Shown: positions 1 through 9,396, counted from the stretch's first letter. The stretch is DNA of 64,000 nucleotides from Hyphomicrobiales bacterium (GCA_900469345.1 UBWZ01000012.1:62001-126000); one strand, 5' to 3'. A program made the numbers and translations. Notes: generated from the sequence alone by a model not told the origin.

Positions 1-1803
1 GATGTAGCGCACGACCACGTCGCGGTTGGTGTCCGGTGCCACGAAAATAACTTTGTCGGCGGCGATCTCCGGAAACTTGCCGCCGCCGCCGGCCCGGTAG
101 TTGTTGGTCACCACCACGAACTTCTGGGCAGGATCGATCGGCTTGCCGTCGAACTGCAGGTCGACGATCCGGTGCGCGTCGGCGTTGAGCAGCTTGCCGT
201 CCTTGTCGAATCGTACCGGTTGCGACAGGTCGATCTGGTAGGTTACGCCGTCGATGACGTCGTAATTATAGGACGGGAAGCCCGCATTGAGGAGCGGTGC
301 ATCCTTGGCGCCCGGCGCGATCTGGTTGAACATGCCGGCCGACATTTCCAGCCAGTTTTTCACCTGCTCGGCAGTGATCAGCACCGCCTGCACCGTGTTG
401 GGATAGAGATATAGGTCGGCAACATTCTTGATGGCGATATCGCCCACCGGAACATCGGTAAAATAGTCCGCGCCGCCGCGCCCGCCGGCCTTGAAGGGGG
501 CCGCCGCCGAAAGCACGGGATAGTTTTCGTACGACCCGTCCTTCAGCATCTGCTTGATGTACCAGGTCTGCGCATTGGACACGATCTGCACCGACGGATC
601 GTCCGCCACCAGCGCAAAATAGGAATAGAGCGGCGCCGCGGTCTTTCCGACCGGCCGGCGGACATAGGCGAGCGTCGCCTCGTGCTCGGCCTTGACCGCG
701 GCAATTACCTCCGGCTTGTCCTTGACGTCGGCGACCACCTTCTTGTTGTCGTCGCGGTGATAGATCGGCCGCGCCTCCGAGGTGGAATCGACGATCTTCC
801 AGCCCGTGCCGTCTTTCTCCAGCAGCAGGTCGATCAGCCCCATGTGCGAGCCCCAGAACCCGGCCATCACCGCGGGCTTGCCCATCAGCCTACCTGTCTT
901 GGCGTCGGCCCCGGCAATGCCGTCGAAATCCTTCGGGCCTGGGAAGACCAGATGCTGGTGACCGGTGAAGATCGCATCGATGCCGTCGACGGCGGCAAGG
1001 TAGAGCGACGCGTTTTCCATGCGGTCGCTCAGTCCGCTGCCATCGATCCCGGAATGCGACAGCGCGATCACGATATCCGCGCCTTCCTCCTTCATCGCCG
1101 GAACCCAGGCCTTTGCGGCATCGACGATATCGCGCGTTTGGGCCTTTCCCTCGAGGTTCTTTGAATCCCACGTCATGATCTGCGGCGGGACGAAGCCGAT
1201 AAAGCCGACCTTGACCGTGCTGGTCGCACCGGAGCCGTCACGAACTTGCTTGTCCAGGATGACGTAGGGCTTGAAGAACAGCTCATCCGCTTTGGGATCA
1301 GTTGCCAGCATGCCCTTGGTAAGATTCCCGCAAACGTGCGGGAAGTTGGAGCCTGCGAGCACCTTCATCATGAAGTCCAGGCCGTAGTTGAACTCATGGT
1401 TCCCCAGCGTCCCGACGTCATAGCCGAGTACGTTCATCGCCTGGATGACGGGGTGCCTGTCGCCCTCCTTCATGCCGCGCTCATAGGCGATATAGTCGCC
1501 GAGCGGGTTGCCCTGCAGAAAATCACCATTGTCGATCAGCATCGAATTACCCGCCTCGGCGCGGATCTGGTCGATGATCGAGGCGGTGCGGGCAAGCCCC
1601 AGCGTGTCGTTCGGCTTGTCGGCGTAGTAGTCGTAAGGGAAAACGTGAACGTGGATGTCCGTCGTTTCCATGATGCGCAGATGCGCCTGGTTCGTAGCCG
1701 CGCGGGCGGCGAACGGATGCAGCATCACGATTGCGGAGGAAGCGGCGATGCCGCCAAGGAGGGAACGGCGGCTGATCGCGTGCGGGGTGGTCGAGAAGGA
1801 CAT
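1..1803 (-). CDS. cpdB: 2',3'-cyclic-nucleotide 2'-phosphodiesterase/3'-nucleotidase (C-terminus cut by window edge)
   Basis: Periplasmic enzyme that hydrolyses 2',3'-cyclic nucleotides and 3'-nucleotides for phosphate and nucleoside scavenging. Translation from the ATG at 1803 gives about 600 residues before the window ends, with no stop reached. The N-terminus has a twin-arginine signal (SRRSLLGG) followed by a hydrophobic stretch, so Tat export is expected. The metallophosphatase motifs run in order: TTDIHVHV (metal DxH), [20 protein letters not shown] and GHQHLVFPG. The later part is the substrate-binding 5'-nucleotidase C-terminal domain. The family usually has about 650 residues, so only a short tail is missing. 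The call is firm; exact substrate preference is from the family. Confidence 0.93.
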   Translation of the reverse strand, partial: MSFSTTPHAISRRSLLGGIAASSAIVMLHPFAARAATNQAHLRIMETTDIHVHVFPYDYYADKPNDTLGLARTASIIDQIRAEAGNSMLIDNGDFLQGNPLGDYIAYERGMKEGDRHPVIQAMNVLGYDVGTLGNHEFNYGLDFMMKVLAGSNFPHVCGNLTKGMLATDPKADELFFKPYVILDKQVRDGSGATSTVKVGFIGFVPPQIMTWDSKNLEGKAQTRDIVDAAKAWVPAMKEEGADIVIALSHSGIDGSGLSDRMENASLYLAAVDGIDAIFTGHQHLVFPGPKDFDGIAGADAKTGRLMGKPAVMAGFWGSHMGLIDLLLEKDGTGWKIVDSTSEARPIYHRDDNKKVVADVKDKPEVIAAVKAEHEATLAYVRRPVGKTAAPLYSYFALVADDPSVQIVSNAQTWYIKQMLKDGSYENYPVLSAAAPFKAGGRGGADYFTDVPVGDIAIKNVADLYLYPNTVQAVLITAEQVKNWLEMSAGMFNQIAPGAKDAPLLNAGFPSYNYDVIDGVTYQIDLSQPVRFDKDGKLLNADAHRIVDLQFDGKPIDPAQKFVVVTNNYRAGGGGKFPEIAADKVIFVAPDTNRDVVVRYI

Positions 1804-1906
1804 GGATGTCTCCCTGGATGTCACTGGCCCGGCAAGTCTAGAAGCAAATCCGGACGCTTGCACCACCTAATGACAGGGGACTTGACGGAGAATGACGGCC
1901 CTGCGG

Positions 1907-2245
1907 TCAGCGCCTGAGGACCGGCTCGACCTCGCGATGGAAGAAGCGGAAGTAGGATGACACCTGCGCCGCTGCATTGGAGTTGGGCTTGAACTCGATG
2001 CCAAGCCGGCCGCCATGGGCCCACTTGATGATGCCTTCGAGGATGCCCAGTTCTTCGCTTTCGACCCGCACGGCACTACCTGAGGCGGCATGGAAAGGGC
2101 CGGTCAGATCGAGCGCCATCCCGGTTGCCGAGAGGTTTACGACGCGGCCCTTGGCGGCCTGGTTGTAGTAGTGGACTGTCCCGAAAATGCGGGTCCTCTT
2201 GCGAGCCGCGCTGCGGGTCTTCATGCCGATCGTCTTGCTGAGCAT
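1907..2245 (-). CDS. PilZ domain protein (putative c-di-GMP binding)
   Basis: Small single-domain PilZ protein of 112 residues, a family that binds cyclic-di-GMP and tunes motility or exopolysaccharide output. The N-terminal arginine cluster (RKRTR) and the later NLSATG match the RxxxR and (D/N)xSxxG c-di-GMP motifs. The rest is a short beta-barrel ending in an aromatic and basic tail. The start at 2245 is chosen because GAGGAAG lies 5 nt upstream; an in-frame ATG at 2269 lacks such a site. It stands alone between cpdB and the Lrp regulator. The ligand is inferred from the motifs. Confidence 0.85.
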   Translation of the reverse strand: MLSKTIGMKTRSAARKRTRIFGTVHYYNQAAKGRVVNLSATGMALDLTGPFHAASGSAVRVESEELGILEGIIKWAHGGRLGIEFKPNSNAAAQVSSYFRFFHREVEPVLRR

Positions 2246-2330
2246 GGGCTTCCTCACTGTCCTCAGCAAGAACTAGCAGCATGCCGTTGAAACTAATTTA
2301 GAAAATTCCTTAAAAGGCCGCCAATGCGTC

Positions 2331-2792
2331 TCACAGCCCGACATTCGGTTTGTCGATGATTTCGCGCAGCGCAAAGCTCGAATTGATCTTGACCACATGC
2401 GGCAATGCCGACAGCCAGTCCCGGTGGATCCGCTCGTAATCCTCGAGGTCTTTCGCGGCGACCCGCAGGATGTAATCGTATTCGCCGGACATCAGATAGC
2501 AGACCAGCACGTTGGGGCAGAGCTTTACTGCCGATTCGAATTCCGCCAGCGTTTTTGCAAACTGCCCGGACAGCGAGATGTGGACGATCGCCATCATCTT
2601 GTACTCCAGCGCCTTGTTGGAAAGGCGGGCGTGGTAGCCGCTGATCGTGCCGTTCTTCTCCAGGATGTCGAGACGCCGCGAACAGGCGGAGGGCGACAGG
2701 CCGACGCGCTCAGCCAGTTCTGCGTTGGAGATCCGTCCCTTCTCCTGCAACGTTCGCATGATAGCAAGATCGATGGCATCCAAGCTGCTCAT
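2331..2792 (-). CDS. Lrp/AsnC family transcriptional regulator, probable activator of ald
   Basis: A 153-residue feast/famine regulator with an N-terminal winged HTH (about residues 5-60, including NAELAERVGLSPSACSRR) and a C-terminal RAM/ligand-binding domain (about 70-145) that senses amino acids. The start at 2792 has GGGAGGA 7-8 nt upstream. It is divergent from alanine dehydrogenase across a 152-bp gap, the classic arrangement in which the Lrp-type regulator (AldR/PutR-like) senses alanine and controls the neighbouring catabolic gene. The family is certain; the regulatory link is inferred from the arrangement. Confidence 0.9.
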   Translation of the reverse strand: MSSLDAIDLAIMRTLQEKGRISNAELAERVGLSPSACSRRLDILEKNGTISGYHARLSNKALEYKMMAIVHISLSGQFAKTLAEFESAVKLCPNVLVCYLMSGEYDYILRVAAKDLEDYERIHRDWLSALPHVVKINSSFALREIIDKPNVGL

Positions 2793-2944
2793 TGGTGGAT
2801 CCTCCCAAAAATTCGCGACAGACGCAATTTTCTGCGAATTTCGCGCCTTTGGCAATTATTCTTCGCAAGGACATGCAAGCCGTTTTCTGTTTTGCTTGCC
2901 AAGGGAGCAACATCGGCTTCGAGCCGAAAGAAGAGGAGCGCTGC

Positions 2945-4063
2945 ATGCGCGTCGGATGTCCGAAGGAAATCAAGAACCACGAATATCGCGTCGGACTGAC
3001 GCCGGGAGCGGTGCGCGAATACGTGGCGCACGGCCACGAAGTGCTGATCGAGACCAAGGCAGGTGCCGGGATCGGCGCCGACGATGGAGCCTATGCCGCG
3101 GCGGGGGCAAGGATCGTCGGCAGCGCCAGGGAAGTGTTCGAGCAGTCCGACATGGTCGTCAAGGTCAAGGAGCCGCAGCCCGGCGAATGGGCGCAGTTGC
3201 GCGACGGCCAGATCCTCTACACCTACCTCCACCTGGCGCCGGATCCGGAACAGACCAAGGGCCTGCTCGCCTCCGGTGTCACGGCCGTCGCCTATGAAAC
3301 GGTCACCGACGAGCGCGGTGGCCTGCCGCTGCTTGCGCCGATGTCCGAAGTGGCCGGACGCCTGGCCATCCAGGCCGGCGCAACGGCGCTGCAAAAGGCC
3401 AATGGTGGCCGCGGCATCCTGCTGGGCGGGGTGCCGGGTGTCCTGCCCGCCCGGGTGGCGGTGATCGGCGGCGGCGTCGTCGGCCTGCACGCCGCACGCA
3501 TGGCCGCCGGGCTGGGCGCCGATGTCTGCATCCTCGACCGTTCGCTGCCGCGCCTGCGCCAGCTCGATGATCTCTTCGCCGGCCGCGTCCACACCCGCTA
3601 CTCGACGATCGATGCGCTCGAGGAAGAAGTGTTTGCCGCCGACCTGGTGATTGGTGCGGTGCTGATCCCTGGCGCCGCTGCGCCGAAGCTCGTCAGCCGT
3701 GAAATGCTGTCCGGCATGAAAAAGGGTGCCGTCATGGTCGATGTCGCGATCGACCAGGGAGGCTGCTTCGAGACGTCGCACGCGACAACCCATTCGGATC
3801 CGACCTACGAGGTGGACGGCATCGTCCATTACTGCGTCGCCAACATGCCGGGTGCAGTTCCCGTCACCTCGGCCCACGCGCTCAACAACGCGACGCTCCA
3901 GCATGGTCTGGCCCTTGCGGATCGCGGCCTGCGCGCCATCGCGGAAGACAAGCATCTCCGCAACGGTCTCAACATTCACAAGGGCAGGGTGACCAGCAAG
4001 CCGGTCGCCGAGGCTCTTGGCTACGAAGCTGTTGCGCCGGAGGGCCTGCTGAACGTCGCATGA
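2945..4063 (+). CDS. ald: Alanine dehydrogenase
   Basis: Catalyses NAD-dependent reversible oxidative deamination of L-alanine to pyruvate and ammonium. The protein has 372 residues, normal for the family. It opens with [20 protein letters not shown], has the substrate-lysine region VKVKEPQP, and a Rossmann NAD site [17 protein letters not shown] near residue 170. The start at 2945 is the only one giving the canonical N-terminus, and a purine-rich site (GAAGAGGAG) precedes it. It is divergent from an Lrp regulator and followed by a strong terminator, so it is monocistronic. Expression is probably alanine-inducible through that regulator. Confidence 0.96.
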   Translation: MRVGCPKEIKNHEYRVGLTPGAVREYVAHGHEVLIETKAGAGIGADDGAYAAAGARIVGSAREVFEQSDMVVKVKEPQPGEWAQLRDGQILYTYLHLAPDPEQTKGLLASGVTAVAYETVTDERGGLPLLAPMSEVAGRLAIQAGATALQKANGGRGILLGGVPGVLPARVAVIGGGVVGLHAARMAAGLGADVCILDRSLPRLRQLDDLFAGRVHTRYSTIDALEEEVFAADLVIGAVLIPGAAAPKLVSREMLSGMKKGAVMVDVAIDQGGCFETSHATTHSDPTYEVDGIVHYCVANMPGAVPVTSAHALNNATLQHGLALADRGLRAIAEDKHLRNGLNIHKGRVTSKPVAEALGYEAVAPEGLLNVA

Positions 4064-4087
4064 CAAGTCTCATGTCGGTATGACGGG

Positions 4088-4121
4088 AAAAAGCGCCGGG
4101 CCGCAGGGTCCGGCGCTTTTT
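4088..4121 (+). terminator. Rho-independent terminator of ald
   Basis: A perfect stem of AAAAAGCGCCGG against CCGGCGCTTTTT with a 10-nt loop, running into a T tract, 24 nt after the ald stop codon. Confidence 0.9.
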
Positions 4122-4143
4122 GCGTTCTGGAGTGCAAGATATG

Positions 4144-4206
4144 ATTTAGATATATCGAAGCCCTTGACCCGGAACTCAGAGTCTCCTACATTTAGATATA
4201 TCGAAG
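4144..4206 (+). promoter_or_regulatory. Promoter with paired PadR operator boxes
   Basis: Two exact 17-bp direct repeats (ATTTAGATATATCGAAG) lie at 4144-4160 and 4190-4206, 46 bp apart start to start, each with the palindrome GATATATC at its core. Between them is a -35-like TTGACC (4164-4169); 17 nt later comes a -10-like TACATT (4187-4192), which overlaps the second box. This suggests repression by blocking polymerase at both ends of the promoter. The downstream gene encodes a PadR regulator, so autoregulation is the simplest reading. Repeats are seen directly; regulation is inferred. Confidence 0.72.
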
Positions 4207-4228
4207 ACAGTCTAAAGGAGAAAATTCG

Positions 4229-4933
4229 ATGTTCAAACACAGATCTGACGGGCAGCATGGCTGCGGTGAACGCGGTGGCCGGCGCTTTGAGGAAATCTTC
4301 GCGGCGCGGGCCTTTGGTCGCGGCTTTGGCGGTCGCGGCGGACCTGGCGGGCCTGGCGGTCCCGGAGGCCCTGGTGGACCGGGCGGCCGCGGCTTCGGCG
4401 ACGATGGCGACGGCCGGATCGGCCGCTTCCTCATGCAGGGCGACCTCCGCCTCGTCGTCCTGGCGCTGATCGAAAAGGAGCCGCGGCATGGCTACGAGAT
4501 CATCAAGCATATCGAAGATATGACGTATGGTTTCTACGCGCCAAGCCCGGGCGTCATCTACCCGACCCTGACCTTCCTGGAAGAAGCAGGGTACGTGTCG
4601 TCCGAACCGGATGGCAACAAGAAGCGCTACGCCATCACGCCGGAAGGCAAGGCCCATCTGGATGAGAACCGCAGTTTTGCGACGACGATCCTCGAACGGC
4701 TGTCCCACGTCGCAGAACGGATCCGAGACAAGCAGCAGAAGCACCGCGGCGGCGACCATGGTCCCGGCCTTCCGCGCAGCATCGATGCCGCCATGCTGAA
4801 CTTGCGGGAGGTCGTTGCACGGACCCTCGAGCAGGACGAGAAGCGGGCGGGCGAATTGGTCCGGCAGCTGCTCGATTTTGCCGAGAGCCTGGAGCGCGAT
4901 CATGGCCGGGATGGCGGTACCGTCGAAGACTGA
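4229..4933 (+). CDS. PadR family transcriptional regulator with Gly/Pro-rich N-terminus
   Basis: A 234-residue PadR regulator. Residues 1-65 are a low-complexity extension with a run of GGP triplets (about 36-54). The PadR winged helix follows (about 68-145: LMQGDLRLVVLALI, GYEIIKHIE, PGVIYPTLTFLEEAGYV), then a charged helical dimerisation tail. Similar glycine- and histidine-rich N-termini occur in metal-responsive PadR proteins such as E. coli YqjI. Here the extension has few histidines, so metal sensing is only a possibility. AAAGGAGA precedes the start. The promoter carries two repeat boxes, suggesting autorepression. Confidence 0.88.
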   Translation: MFKHRSDGQHGCGERGGRRFEEIFAARAFGRGFGGRGGPGGPGGPGGPGGPGGRGFGDDGDGRIGRFLMQGDLRLVVLALIEKEPRHGYEIIKHIEDMTYGFYAPSPGVIYPTLTFLEEAGYVSSEPDGNKKRYAITPEGKAHLDENRSFATTILERLSHVAERIRDKQQKHRGGDHGPGLPRSIDAAMLNLREVVARTLEQDEKRAGELVRQLLDFAESLERDHGRDGGTVED

Positions 4934-4990
4934 GTCCGACCAGCAAAGATGATGCCGAGGCGCGACGCTGCGGCGGCGTGCCTCGGTCAT

Positions 4991-5497
4991 TCAGACGGAC
5001 AAATGCTCGGCAGTGCTGCTTGCTGCGTCGGCCCTGTCGATCCGGCACTGGTAGCAGTTGTTGCGCGCCGAGCGGATATGCACGTAGGCGATCCGCTCTT
5101 CGGCAAGCAGAGCTTCCGCCCGGGCTGGAATTCGGTCGCTTGAGGTCACCGCGCCCGTCCCATAAACGATCCGGTTGTCCGGTCCGTAGCCGCGGACGAT
5201 ATAGTCGGGGCTGGACAGGATCGGTGGTACGACCTCGACCGCCTCGTAACGCTCGCACGGCTGTTTATGGAGAAACACCGGTCCGGTTTCCGCATAGGGC
5301 TGCAGCCCGGGAAAAGGCCGGTAGGCGAGCACCAGCAGCGGCTCCCCGGCGTCGATGTTGCGCAGGCAATGCCGGCACGGATATCCGTCGCCGGTCGAGA
5401 TCATCGTCTCGGGATGGAGGTCATAGGCGTCATTGCCGCCATTCCAGAGATGGGCGGCGTGGTCGGTGGGCATGGCGCTGAAGCGGATGGCAGACAT
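4991..5497 (-). CDS. DUF1203 domain protein
   Basis: A 168-residue protein with the features of DUF1203: a CRHCL pair near the middle, the segment GEPLLVLAYRPFP, and a cysteine-containing C-terminal stretch (HIRSARNNCYQCR). The biochemical function of the family is unknown. No signal peptide or membrane segment is seen. The start at 5497 gives the family N-terminus; open frame continues upstream but without homologous character. It is the last gene of the leftward cysK-alaX-sseA-GNAT run, 107 nt after the GNAT stop, and may be co-transcribed or have its own promoter. Confidence 0.78.
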   Translation of the reverse strand: MSAIRFSAMPTDHAAHLWNGGNDAYDLHPETMISTGDGYPCRHCLRNIDAGEPLLVLAYRPFPGLQPYAETGPVFLHKQPCERYEAVEVVPPILSSPDYIVRGYGPDNRIVYGTGAVTSSDRIPARAEALLAEERIAYVHIRSARNNCYQCRIDRADAASSTAEHLSV

Positions 5498-5604
5498 GGA
5501 AGAACTCCCTCTGTGTCGAGAGACCGTTCTGCGCCGCCCGGGCAGCGCAAACCACCCGTTTCCTGCCGGCGGCGACCATCTGGCACGAAACGCCGCCTGC
5601 CAGC

Positions 5605-6162
5605 CTATCGGTCGAGCGATTTCAGAAGTTCGGCATCCGTCATGGTTTCGACCACCGCCTCGCTGGTCGAAACCGGCGAAAAGCCCATCATCTGGTAGAG
5701 CTGCAGCGCCCGGGGATGATCGAGCGTATTGGTCGTGACAGTCACCTTGCGGGTCGTTTCCTGCCAGGCTGCATAGAGCGCCTGAAGCAGAAACCACTTG
5801 CCGATGCCAAGCCCGAGCGCGTGTTCGAAAAGCCCGAAATAGGAAAGCTCCACGATCTCGTCGTCTGCTTTCGAAAGTTCGAAGAAGCCTGCCGGCGCGC
5901 CGTTGACGTAGAGCACCGTTACCGAAACCTTCGGACCGTGGATGATGGCGGCAAGTTCGTCGTCGCTGAGGCGCAGGCGCTCATACCAGCTCCAGCGCTT
6001 GCCCACCTGGCGGTAGAGATAGCGGTAGTAGTGGAGCGGAATGCCGGGCGCCCGGATGATTGCGGTCTGCAAATTGACCGGCACGGCAAGACTTGTCTTC
6101 GGGGGCGCGGTCATCTCCAGCCGGGTGACGCGCGTCTCGATCGTTGCGGGTTTCTTGGCCAT
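5605..6162 (-). CDS. GNAT family N-acetyltransferase
   Basis: A 185-residue GNAT protein. The acetyl-CoA pyrophosphate loop is recognisable in the stretch LGLGIGKWFLLQAL (about residues 125-138), preceded by the beta-strand ELSYFGLF and followed by the NTLDHPRALQLYQMMGF motif typical of the C-terminal half of the fold. The acceptor substrate cannot be told from sequence. It starts only 3 nt after the sseA stop, so the two are translationally linked and part of the leftward operon from cysK. Confidence 0.88.
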   Translation of the reverse strand: MAKKPATIETRVTRLEMTAPPKTSLAVPVNLQTAIIRAPGIPLHYYRYLYRQVGKRWSWYERLRLSDDELAAIIHGPKVSVTVLYVNGAPAGFFELSKADDEIVELSYFGLFEHALGLGIGKWFLLQALYAAWQETTRKVTVTTNTLDHPRALQLYQMMGFSPVSTSEAVVETMTDAELLKSLDR

Positions 6163-6165
6163 GGT

Positions 6166-7032
6166 TCAGGCAGCGCTGCTGGTGGCGGGGCCGGTCACGA
6201 CCGGCGTGTCGGTCCGGCTGCCCCATTCCGTCCACGAGCCGTCGTAGAGCGCGTTGTTTTCATGCCCGAGCGATTCCAGCGCCAGCGTGATGATCGCCGC
6301 CGTGATCCCCGAGCCACAGCTGGTCACGACAGGCTGTCCGAAATCTATGCCCGCGTCCTCGATCGCGGCACGCAGTTCATCAAGCGGGCGCAGCCGGCCG
6401 TTGACCGAGAAGGTCCCCGACGGCAGGCTGCGGGCGCCTGGCATGTGGCCGGAACGCATGCCCGCGCGCGGCTCGGGCTCCGTACCCATGAAGCGACCGG
6501 CACTGCGCGCGTCGGCGATCTGGCTCGTACCTTCGCTGACGATCGACAGCATCGACTGGAAGTCGATTACCTTCTCCAGCTGAAGATCCGCGTTGAAAGA
6601 GCAGGGCGACGGTGAGACCGGGCCGGCTTCCAGCGGGCGCCCCTCGGCCTTCCAGCCGTCCAGGCCGCCATCGAGCACGAACACCTGCCGGGCGCCCATG
6701 ATCCGGAACAGCCACCAGCCGCGCGGCGCCGAAAATATGCCGGGGCCATCATAGACCACGATCCGGTCGGTCTCCGATATGCCCATTCTGCCCACGGCAT
6801 CCGCAAACACGGCGGGAGAGGGAACCATGTGCGGCAGGCCGGTCTCGTGGTTGGCGATCTTGTCGTGATCGAAGCGGACAGCGCCGGGAATATGGCCGGC
6901 CTCATATTCGGAATCCGCATTGCGTCCCTGGGCCGGCAGGTAGAAGGAGGCGTCGACGATCTTCAGATCGCTGCTGCCCAGCTCCTTGTGAAGCCATTCG
7001 GACGACACGACGAAACGGCTTGTCTCACTCAT
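6166..7032 (-). CDS. sseA: 3-mercaptopyruvate sulfurtransferase (tandem rhodanese)
   Basis: Transfers sulfur from 3-mercaptopyruvate, or thiosulfate, to a thiophilic acceptor. The 288-residue protein has two rhodanese domains: an inactive N-terminal one (about 5-130) and a catalytic one (about 155-275). The active-site loop is CGSGITA, with the cysteine near residue 239. This loop favours mercaptopyruvate over thiosulfate, whose sulfurtransferases usually have CRxGxT/R. It lies 24 nt downstream of alaX and 3 nt upstream of the GNAT gene, in an operon headed by cysK, fitting cysteine-derived sulfur metabolism. Confidence 0.92.
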   Translation of the reverse strand: MSETSRFVVSSEWLHKELGSSDLKIVDASFYLPAQGRNADSEYEAGHIPGAVRFDHDKIANHETGLPHMVPSPAVFADAVGRMGISETDRIVVYDGPGIFSAPRGWWLFRIMGARQVFVLDGGLDGWKAEGRPLEAGPVSPSPCSFNADLQLEKVIDFQSMLSIVSEGTSQIADARSAGRFMGTEPEPRAGMRSGHMPGARSLPSGTFSVNGRLRPLDELRAAIEDAGIDFGQPVVTSCGSGITAAIITLALESLGHENNALYDGSWTEWGSRTDTPVVTGPATSSAA

Positions 7033-7056
7033 GATATTCTCCTTCAGCCCTGCGCG

Positions 7057-7794
7057 TCAGGCTTCTGCGGCGGGCTCGCCGAACCGTATCCGGAAGCGGC
7101 GGTTTTCCTTGCCCTTTTTCTCGATCTTGGCGATGTGAATCGCGCCAACCTCCTGGGTTTCGGAAACATGTGTGCCGCCGCAGGGCTGGCTGTCAACGCT
7201 GGAGTTTTCGCCGATGCAGACCAGGCTGACGCGCCCAAGACCAACGGGCGGGCGGACGTTCTTCGACTTGACGATACCGGGATTGGCAGCGAGCTCCGCG
7301 TCGGTGATCCACTGAACATAGACGGGATGGTTTTGCGAGACGAGATCCATCAGCTTCGCGGTGACATCGTCCTTGTCGATCGTCTCGCTCATGTCGAAAT
7401 CGACCCGCGATTCGTCCTCTCCGACTGCCGCGCCGGTGATCGGATACTGGCAGACCACCGACAACAGGTGGCAGGCGGTATGCATCCGCATCAGCTTGTA
7501 GCGACGGGCCCAGTCCACATGCAGCGTCAGCGTCTCGCCGAGGTTGGGCTGTGCCTGGCCGTCGAGCGGTACATGGACGATGACATCCTTGGTGGCGCCA
7601 TGCTTCGTCTGCCCGAGCGCGATCCTGGTGCCGTCCGCTTTCTCGAGGAAGCCGGTATCGCCCGGCTGCCCGCCTGACGTGGCGTAAAAGCACGTCCGAT
7701 CGAGCTCAATTCCGCCATCGTCGTGAATGGCCGTCACCACCGCTTCGGCTGTCGAGAGATAGAAGTCATCGCGGTACAGGGCTTCAACGGCCAT
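7057..7794 (-). CDS. Alanyl-tRNA editing protein (AlaX-type)
   Basis: Free-standing editing domain that deacylates Ser-tRNA(Ala) or Gly-tRNA(Ala), preventing mistranslation at alanine codons. The 245-residue protein has the zinc-binding motifs HTACH (His about 105 and 109) and CGGTH (Cys about 205, His about 209), and the N-terminal region ATSGGQPGDTG characteristic of AlaRS editing domains. There is no aminoacylation core, as expected for AlaX. It lies 25 nt after cysK in the same operon, linking a serine-consuming pathway to protection against serine misincorporation; that link is inference. Confidence 0.92.
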   Translation of the reverse strand: MAVEALYRDDFYLSTAEAVVTAIHDDGGIELDRTCFYATSGGQPGDTGFLEKADGTRIALGQTKHGATKDVIVHVPLDGQAQPNLGETLTLHVDWARRYKLMRMHTACHLLSVVCQYPITGAAVGEDESRVDFDMSETIDKDDVTAKLMDLVSQNHPVYVQWITDAELAANPGIVKSKNVRPPVGLGRVSLVCIGENSSVDSQPCGGTHVSETQEVGAIHIAKIEKKGKENRRFRIRFGEPAAEA

Positions 7795-7819
7795 GGGGTG
7801 CTCTGCTGGGAGTTCTCGC

Positions 7820-8854
7820 TTACGCGGTCTGGAAGGGAACGGCGATCTGGCGCCGGTGGGTGAGCCAGCCGGGCAGCGGCAGGCCCTTCGACGTCAGGAA
7901 TTCCGGGTTGAAGAGCTTCGACTGGTACCGGTTGCCATAGTCGCACAGAATGGTGACGATGGTGTGCCCGGGGCCGAGATCCCTGGCCATGCGGATGGCG
8001 CCGGCAATATTGATGCCCGACGAGCCGCCGAGGCAGAGACCCTCATGCTCGACAAGGTCGAAGACATAGGGCAGGGCTTCAGAATCCGGGATGCGGTAGG
8101 CAAAGTCGGGGGTGAAGCCTTCGAGATTGGCCGTGATCCGACCCTGGCCAATGCCCTCGGTGATCGAATTGCCCTCGGACTTGAACTCCCCATGAGCATA
8201 ATATTCGTAAAGCGCTGCACCCTCGGGATCGGCAAGGCCGATCTTGATGTCGGGGTTTTCGGCGCGCAGACCGGCCGCGACGCCGGCCAGCGTACCGCCC
8301 GAACCGACCGCGCAGATAAAGCCATCCACCTTGCCATCCGTCTGCGCCCAGATCTCCGGCGCGGTCGTCTGCACATGCGCCTCGCGATTGGCGACGTTGT
8401 CGAACTGGTTGGCCCAGATGGCGCCAGCAGGCTCGGTCTTGGCAAGCTCTTCGGCGAGACGCCCCGAAACCTTCACATAATTGTTCGGGCTCTTGTAGGG
8501 AACGGCAGGAACCTCGACCAGCTCGGCGCCGAGCAACCGTAGCGCGTCTTTCTTTTCCTGGCTCTGTGTCTCGGGAATGACGATGACCGTCCGATAACCG
8601 AGCGCCTTCGCGACGAGTGTCAGCCCGATACCGGTATTGCCGGCCGTCCCTTCGACGATCACCCCGCCTTTGCGCAACAGGCCGCGCTTTTCGGCATCAC
8701 GGATGATGAAGAGACCGGCGCGATCCTTCACGGACTGTCCGGGATTGAGAAATTCGGCCTTGCCGAGGATGTCGCACCCCGTCGCCTCTGAAGCGCCCTT
8801 CAGCCGGATGAGGGGCGTGTTGCCGATCAGGTCGATCACCGATTGGGAAGTCAT
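7820..8854 (-). CDS. cysK: Cysteine synthase A (O-acetylserine sulfhydrylase)
   Basis: PLP enzyme joining O-acetylserine and sulfide to form cysteine. The protein has 344 residues. The PLP-lysine motif SVKDRAGL (Lys about 43) follows LNPGQ, the substrate loop GTAGNTGIGL starts near residue 69, and a glycine loop AVGSGGT binds the phosphate. The start at 8854 gives the standard N-terminus (MTSQSVIDLIGNTPLIRL); a longer frame from a TTG at 8956 is unlikely. It is the first gene of the leftward run with alaX, sseA and a GNAT gene. No riboswitch was recognised upstream. Confidence 0.95.
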   Translation of the reverse strand: MTSQSVIDLIGNTPLIRLKGASEATGCDILGKAEFLNPGQSVKDRAGLFIIRDAEKRGLLRKGGVIVEGTAGNTGIGLTLVAKALGYRTVIVIPETQSQEKKDALRLLGAELVEVPAVPYKSPNNYVKVSGRLAEELAKTEPAGAIWANQFDNVANREAHVQTTAPEIWAQTDGKVDGFICAVGSGGTLAGVAAGLRAENPDIKIGLADPEGAALYEYYAHGEFKSEGNSITEGIGQGRITANLEGFTPDFAYRIPDSEALPYVFDLVEHEGLCLGGSSGINIAGAIRMARDLGPGHTIVTILCDYGNRYQSKLFNPEFLTSKGLPLPGWLTHRRQIAVPFQTA

Positions 8855-9122
8855 GGGGGAGCCTTCTTGTTCTTCGAACATGTAGTCGGCGTGTTCTGGG
8901 CGGACAAGGCGCATATGCCAAGAAAATCTGTTTCGGAACAGGCACTCGCGACGCAAAATCCACCTTTCGGAAGTGGATGCGCGAGCGGTCGGAGCTTGGG
9001 GAAGGGCAGAGCCCGCTTGGGAGTTGTCGTCGCCATTCGACGCCGCGGTATTTCACCGATCGGCCGGGACGCCCCACGGCCCGGCAGCTTTGCGGCCGGC
9101 TCTCAGGCAGGCATGGCTGGAC
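8855..9122. other. Intergenic region upstream of cysK
   Basis: About 270 bp between cysK and the hairpin following the DUF982 gene. It should hold the cysK promoter on the minus strand. No convincing open frame with a ribosome binding site, tRNA or riboswitch was found. Confidence 0.5.
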
Positions 9123-9145
9123 AGGGGAGCCGCACGGGCTCCCCT
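9123..9145 (-). terminator. Hairpin downstream of the DUF982 gene
   Basis: A 9-bp perfect stem (AGGGGAGCC against GGCTCCCCT) begins 9 nt after the DUF982 stop on the minus strand. There is no strong T tract, so termination may be inefficient or the hairpin may protect the 3' end. Confidence 0.5.
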
Positions 9146-9153
9146 TGGAGATG

Positions 9154-9396
9154 TCAGTTCATGTGCAGCTGTGCTTCGCTGACGGCCTGTTCGAACTGCT
9201 GACGGGCTTCCTCCGGAGTCCGCCTGCCATCGAGAGCCGCCCGGCATGCACTTCTGGCCTTGACGAAGTGTGGCCCGCGCATGTCGGGCCACCGGTCCGT
9301 CAGCACGATCAGCGCTTCGAATGGGCTATTGATCACCTCTGTACCAAGGGGGCCGAAGGCGACGCGTACCGGGGTCTGCCAGTGTGGCTGGGGCAT
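9154..9396 (-). CDS. DUF982 domain protein
   Basis: An 80-residue member of DUF982, a short family expanded in rhizobia with no assigned biochemical role. The signature is visible: a short beta segment (PVRVAFGPLGTEVINSPFEAL), the WPDMRGPHFVKARSACRAAL stretch, then a helix (ARQQFEQAVSEAQ). The start at 9396 has AGGGAGGA about 8 nt upstream; the frame extends to 9486 without a good site. It appears monocistronic. Confidence 0.8.
   Translation of the reverse strand: MPQPHWQTPVRVAFGPLGTEVINSPFEALIVLTDRWPDMRGPHFVKARSACRAALDGRRTPEEARQQFEQAVSEAQLHMN

Noticed and set aside
2789..4066. Open frame antisense to alanine dehydrogenase
   Set aside because: Shadow of a conserved enzyme gene with high third-position GC.
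4331..4390. CRISPR-like or minisatellite array of short GC-rich units
   Set aside because: It is an in-frame GGP codon repeat in the PadR N-terminus with no spacers.
8855..9122. A sulfur- or SAM-responsive riboswitch upstream of cysK
   Set aside because: No conserved aptamer pattern could be recognised by eye.
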